Positions 59,867 through 64,000 of a DNA stretch of 64,000 nucleotides are shown here, one piece after another. How positions within the stretch are numbered: the stretch's first letter is position 1; every line of letters begins with the position of its first letter. The stretch is from Cryptomeria japonica. Its lineage: Eukaryota > Streptophyta > Pinopsida > Cupressales > Cupressaceae. Location: NCBI RefSeq assembly GCF_030272615.1, contig NC_081406.1:169225861-169289860 (forward strand), given 5' to 3'. The notes under the pieces are model-generated. The model made no database searches. It was not told the DNA's origin and saw only the letters and a program-made list of their open reading frames with translations. Made by a program: the position numbers and the translations under genes.

Positions 59867-61020
59867 AGTTCTATATATATATTTAGTAATCCAAAGTACG
59901 TGCATGTGGTTCAGCCCACATGAATTGAATTAATACTCAAGATAAATTCTAGACCTCTTAACTTGTTTTGAAACTAAAGGGGAGATATTTTTTTAAGTTT
60001 AAATACATTATATCAAATTAGGATGTATTCAAAGTTAATTCAAGTACATGTACATGTTTAAATGCATGTTTAATTTGTATGTATAAGGTACTATATCTAA
60101 TTCTAAATGCATCTAATTTGTAAGGATCACTAGTTAAAATAATTTAATTTAAAAATGCATATTTAAATTAGAATGTAATATGTACATTTGTAAAATTGAT
60201 ATAATATGAAATTGGGACATTTGTAATTAGGACATGTACATGTTGTCAACTATTTAACTACAGTATACATACCTAGAAGCTCACATACCATGTGAACTAT
60301 TCAATACATGACCTATTAAGTTTAGTTTGTTCATTTCATACATACTCTTTTGTTTGAACATGTTCTTTTAAATGTTAATGCATATCTACTTGTATTTCTA
60401 ACATGTGCACGTGATATATATATAATCCAGTCCAGTCCATCAAACATAAAGTACATATATAATCTAACATGTATGTACATGTGCACACGGAATATATAAT
60501 CTAACACATGTACATATGCACGTGAAATATATGTATTCTCTAGTCTAAACTTCATATCACATGATGCAGTGGAAATATATATAATCCTATCAAACACAAC
60601 AGAGATATAAAGTATATTCTAGTGTAAACTTCATTGTACATGTGCACATGTGAAATATACAATCTAATCAAACATGTATTTAAATCTAATCTAAACAAAC
60701 ATACAGTATAAATCTAATATAATCAAACATGTATAAATCTATATAATCCGATCAAACACAATGAAGATATAAAGTATAATCTAGTCTAAACTTCATTGTA
60801 CATGCATGTGAAATATACAATCTAATCAAACATGTACATTTAAATCTAATCTAATCAAACATGTATAAATCTAATCTAATCAAACATGTATAAATCTAAT
60901 ATAATCAAACATGTATAATCTGATCAAACACAAACCAGGTATAAAGTATAATATAGTCTAAACTCCATGTACGTGCATGACTATATATAATATGAAAGTA
61001 TATAAAAAGATAAATGTAAA
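59867..61020. other. AT-rich spacer between the two convergent genes
   Basis: No gene is seen. ACATGTACATGT-type runs are frequent. From about 60640 to 60930 phrases of AATCTAATCAAACATGTATA recur, partly as a clean tandem (next entry). Confidence 0.55.
60826..60925. repeat. 25-bp tandem repeat
   Basis: CAAACATGTATAAATCTAAT-type units with period near 25 bp, about four copies, the last shortened. Confidence 0.65.
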
Positions 61021-61024
61021 TGAG

Positions 61025-62980
61025 CTATAAAGTCTGGAGCAAATCAACAGGGATCATGTCAACTACGAACTGAGCGACCATCTGAGGGGGAGTCCTCCAA
61101 AAGTAGAATTTATTTAAATATTAAATATAATATATCTATCTCTCTAGACATGCATGTACATCAAATCCAAGTAGAGTTAAATAAAAATTTAAATATAAAT
61201 TGTAACATGCATGTATACATACATGTACATATATGTACCAAAAACCATAACTAACTTGTACACTAACAACATCTAAAGAATCTCTCCTACGCACATGCTC
61301 AGAGCTCAAGGAAGGAGTGACATGAGCTAATTGCCAATTTAAGGATTAGTCCACGATCAATTTAAATGATCTACAAATTAAAACTTAGAACTCTAGATTA
61401 TTTATTAAACATGATATATATATATTTATCCTACAAATTTGCAACATGTATACATATCTTCTAAAAATTTAAACGCACATGTACATGTACATACCTGTGT
61501 ATCACCTAGAGTAGGTTGTATAATTTGATCCTGTCCCGTGATCATATCAACAACATCACTTGTGCCTGCATATCTCTCTCTAGCTGTACGTATCACTAAG
61601 GAGTGCAAGGGGCTAACTTGATGAGTGGGCATCATGGATGAAGTGTCTGACTGTAGTAGCATGTCCATAAATCCAGTATGGCTCAAATCTCTCAGCTGAT
61701 CCTCAAATGAGTCCAAACCCTCATCTGTGATATGGACCTTATCAACTCGTATCTCCTCAAATGAATCCAAGCGGCCCTCATCTGTGATATGGACCTGATC
61801 AGCTCATAGCTCCTCCTCTGCAGCAACAGAGTGATCTGTAGGTGGGTCAGTGCCTAGAGCATGCATAAAGTGATGAGAATGCTGTGACTGCCTCAGGGTA
61901 TGCGTCGATGCCGCTATAGCCTGACCATCTCTGAGAATCTCCTCTCTAACATTAGCCAATGGTATCCCAAGTCGAGATGAAATAAAGCTATAAGCATGTA
62001 GTAGGTCATCGGCTAAATACTATGACATCTGTACATGTCTACTACCTCCTACTATAGTTGCTACCTCATCTAGGGAGGGGATGCCAGCAAAAATATACCG
62101 ATCATCTAAATCTGAAGCCCCCCCATGACTAGGAGATGCATGATCTATGGATGAATCGCGAGCGTGGTCGACTCATCATATATTTGCCCACCCTGTCAGA
62201 AGATATGGTGGTTGTTGCTGATGCAATATGTCCAATCCTATCAATTGCTTCTCTCTGAGAAGCAATCACAACATGATCTGCTATGGGTGCCATGGCTGGG
62301 ACTACTGCAAGAAATCTCTGGGCAACAAGGTCCCTGTGTCTAGGTGGAGCTCTATCACTCCTACGATATGCATCTCTATCAGCAATCCTACCCCTCCCCT
62401 ATCCATAATATCCTAGAATATCAAGGTAGTTTGGTTTCATCTGACAATGAACCTCAGCAAATACGTGTTGTGCAAAGTATAATGGTATCTGGTCGTTATT
62501 AGGATAACGACCATGGGCAGCTAAGAAGCATGGGTAAATCAGTGATGCAACCTGTGGGTCGATACATCTGGTGACCTGATATCCCATCACCTTACTCTTC
62601 TCCTGATATTGTGGAAAGCATCTCTCCTTGATGGTCTCCTTCGAGACCACCCCCACCACATCAGCAAAAGAATGAGGACCCCTCACCTCACTCCTCAACT
62701 GTCTATATATATCCTCTATAACCTCAAGTGAGAATGAGGTATGAGAAACTAAGCGGTCCCTCAATGTCTGCAAACTATCAAAAATGGACGTGCATGTACT
62801 CTTGTACACGCCATTAGTACGAGGGTCATCTAATATGGCCCTCAACCTATGCAACTCTCGATCACTGTACTAAAAAATAGTAGCAATGTCGAGCAAGGGG
62901 GGATCCGGTTGTGGAGGATCAACATCGTCAATGTGTGGCTCCTGATGTGGAGCCTGCGCAGGTGGATCCTGATCAGGAGC
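61025..62980 (-). pseudogene. Unrecognised minus-strand gene convergent with the transposase
   Basis: The main exon runs 62980 to 61495: a CTTCTAG acceptor precedes it and CAG|GTATGT ends it. It opens with a Pro/Asp/Gln-rich stretch, then a helical region (F-D-S-L-Q-T-L-R-D-R-L; F-P-Q-Y-Q-E-K-S-K-V-M-G-Y), then P-Y-F-A-type and Arg-rich parts, and an acidic end with a near-exact repeat of V-H-I-T-D-E-G-x-L-D-S-F-E. Stops at about 62866 (TAG), 62400 (TAG) and 61806 (TGA), plus a frame change near 62120, mark decay. Downstream pieces at 61326-61255 and 61113-61025 (last ending L-L-Q-T-L-stop) may be further exons but phases do not all agree. First exon not found. No known domain. Confidence 0.45.
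61720..61808 (-). repeat. Tandem duplication inside the minus-strand gene
   Basis: CCTCATCTGTGATATGGACC...TCAACTCGTATCTCCTC (61720 on) recurs about 54 bp later with few changes, encoding a duplicated 18-residue acidic block in frame. Confidence 0.75.
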
Positions 62981-63048
62981 CTAGAAGGTATATCCTAGGA
63001 TGCCATGTATCTAGGTACATGTCATAAAGTTAAAATAAATATGTAAGC

Positions 63049-63222
63049 AGAGAGAGAGAGAGGGAGAGAGAGAGAGGGAGAGAGAGAGATATCATTTTCA
63101 TGAGAGAGAGAGAGAGAGAGAGAGAGATTATACATATAAATCTTCATGAGAGAGAGAGATCATTTTCATTTTCAAAAAATACATGTAAAAATTTCAAATA
63201 TTTCAGTAAGAGAGAGAGAGAG
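63049..63222. repeat. (GA)n microsatellite cluster
   Basis: GA runs at about 63049-63089, 63102-63127, 63151-63159 and 63211-63222, separated by short AT-rich segments with a repeated ATTTTCATGAGAGA phrase. Confidence 0.9.
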
Positions 63223-63385
63223 ATAACATATATTTCAAAGAGATAGAGAGATCTAACACGTGTATATTTAAATCTTTGACATACATAAAAAATTCAAGAA
63301 CATGATATATAACATTTGGGCTTGGATATGATTATATTTGGGCCCATATGATTATAAAAGTTTTAAATCTGCATTATGTGATCTT
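63223..63385. other. Short AT-rich spacer
   Basis: Contains GGGCTTGGATATGATTATAT and a GGGCCCATATGATTATA echo near 63320-63357; nothing else recognised. Confidence 0.4.
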
Positions 63386-64000
63386 AACGGGAATGTCATA
63401 CGACCCCTTAAGACACTATGTGATGAACTAAGGGGTATGTTGTTCACACTAGGATTTTATAAGGGGTCATGCATATGTTAGGACACTATATGATCCTAAG
63501 GGGAATGTCATATATGCACAGTAGGATGTTATAAGGGGTCATATGACCCCTTAGGACACATAGGAAATGTCATATGTACAGTAGGATGTTATAAGGGGTC
63601 ATATGTGACCTACTAAGGGGTCACGCATGTGTCAATGCATGCGTGACCCCTTAGGACCACATACAACCCCTTAAGACATTATGTGATGGACTAAGGGGTA
63701 TGTCGTTCACACTAGGATTTTATAAGGGGTCATATGCGGTTCTAAGGGGTCATGCATATGTTAGGACACTATATGATCCTAAGGGGAATGTCATATGTAT
63801 AGTAGGATGTTATAAAGGGTCATATGACCCCTTAGGACACATAGGAAATGTCATATGTACAGTAGGATGTTATAAGGGGTCATATGTGACCTACTAAGGG
63901 GTCACGCATTTGTTAATGCATGTGTGACTCCTTAGGACCACATATGACCCCTTAAGACACTATGTGATGAACTAAGGGGTATGTCATTCAAACTAGGATT
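63386..64000. repeat. Satellite-like tandem repeat rich in palindromes, runs off the right edge
   Basis: The landmark CCCCTTAAGACA(C/T)TATGTGATG starts at 63404, 63667 and 63948, giving units of 263 and 281 bp; the difference is an extra GGTTCTAAGGGGTCAT phrase. Each unit repeats the core AAGGGGTCA and its reverse complement TGACCCCTT many times. It includes a perfect 20-bp palindrome, AAGGGGTCATATGACCCCTT (63533-63552), and a perfect 16-bp stem (63613-63628 with 63639-63654) around a 10-base loop. Confidence 0.85.

Noticed and set aside
62228-62416. Plus-strand ORF over the convergent gene
   Set aside because: Shadow of the longer minus-strand exon, which has splice sites at both ends.
63700-63897. 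65-codon ORF in the terminal satellite
   Set aside because: Repeat-derived frame inside a palindromic tandem array.

Overview
The window looks like intergenic DNA from a large, repeat-rich plant genome. The basis is AT-rich sequence, plant-type Ty1/copia and Ty3/gypsy elements, a plant-type L1 LINE with a C-terminal RNase H, and 5-bp target-site duplications (TSDs). A gymnosperm is my inference from the depth of nesting and the age of the copies. I see no ordinary host gene, rRNA, tRNA or CRISPR array. Almost everything is mobile-element sequence, mostly decayed.

Layout. 1-6193: 5' part of a minus-strand Ty3/gypsy element (A) with LTR, PBS, long leader, gag and the start of protease; it runs off the left edge. 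7632-14649: complete non-autonomous LTR element B, 1173-bp LTRs, TSD GTAAC. 15295-40439: a 25-kb composite whose outer element C (TSD CTTCA) is a gag-only Tat-like element. C was hit by solo LTR D (15632-21466), itself hit by non-autonomous copia-like element E (16391-20793, TSD ACCAA); by solo LTR F (24257-25667); and by copia element G (30150-37587) that retains gag, protease, integrase, reverse transcriptase and RNase H in broken frames. 43734-44696: 5' LTR of a further minus-strand Tat-like element H; its internal DNA continues left and appears to be the backbone into which C and B inserted.

Right third. About 44.7-54.5 kb is an L1-type LINE: ORF1, then ORF2 with endonuclease, RT, zinc motif and RNase H, then a long 3' region holding a further unrecognised ORF and two long microsatellites. 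55675-59866 is a spliced, plus-strand, DDE-like transposase gene resembling a family I remember mainly from animal genomes. A second, unrecognised, probably multi-exon gene on the minus strand (about 61.0-63.0 kb) converges on it. The window ends in a GA microsatellite and a 263-281-bp tandem repeat rich in long perfect palindromes.

How parts relate. A and B share LTR ends and PBS type, so B probably used A-type proteins. E, F and G share LTR start and end motifs, so E and F belong with G-type copia elements. Four Tat-like leaders (A, B, C, H) each carry their own short motif repeated many times. Several elements have an inverted repeat directly against the polypurine tract. The most unusual items are the transposase/convergent-gene pair at 55.6-64 kb, the exact 21-bp minisatellite with an open frame in H, and the extra ORF in the LINE 3' region. 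Exon boundaries, frameshift sites and element edges were read by eye.
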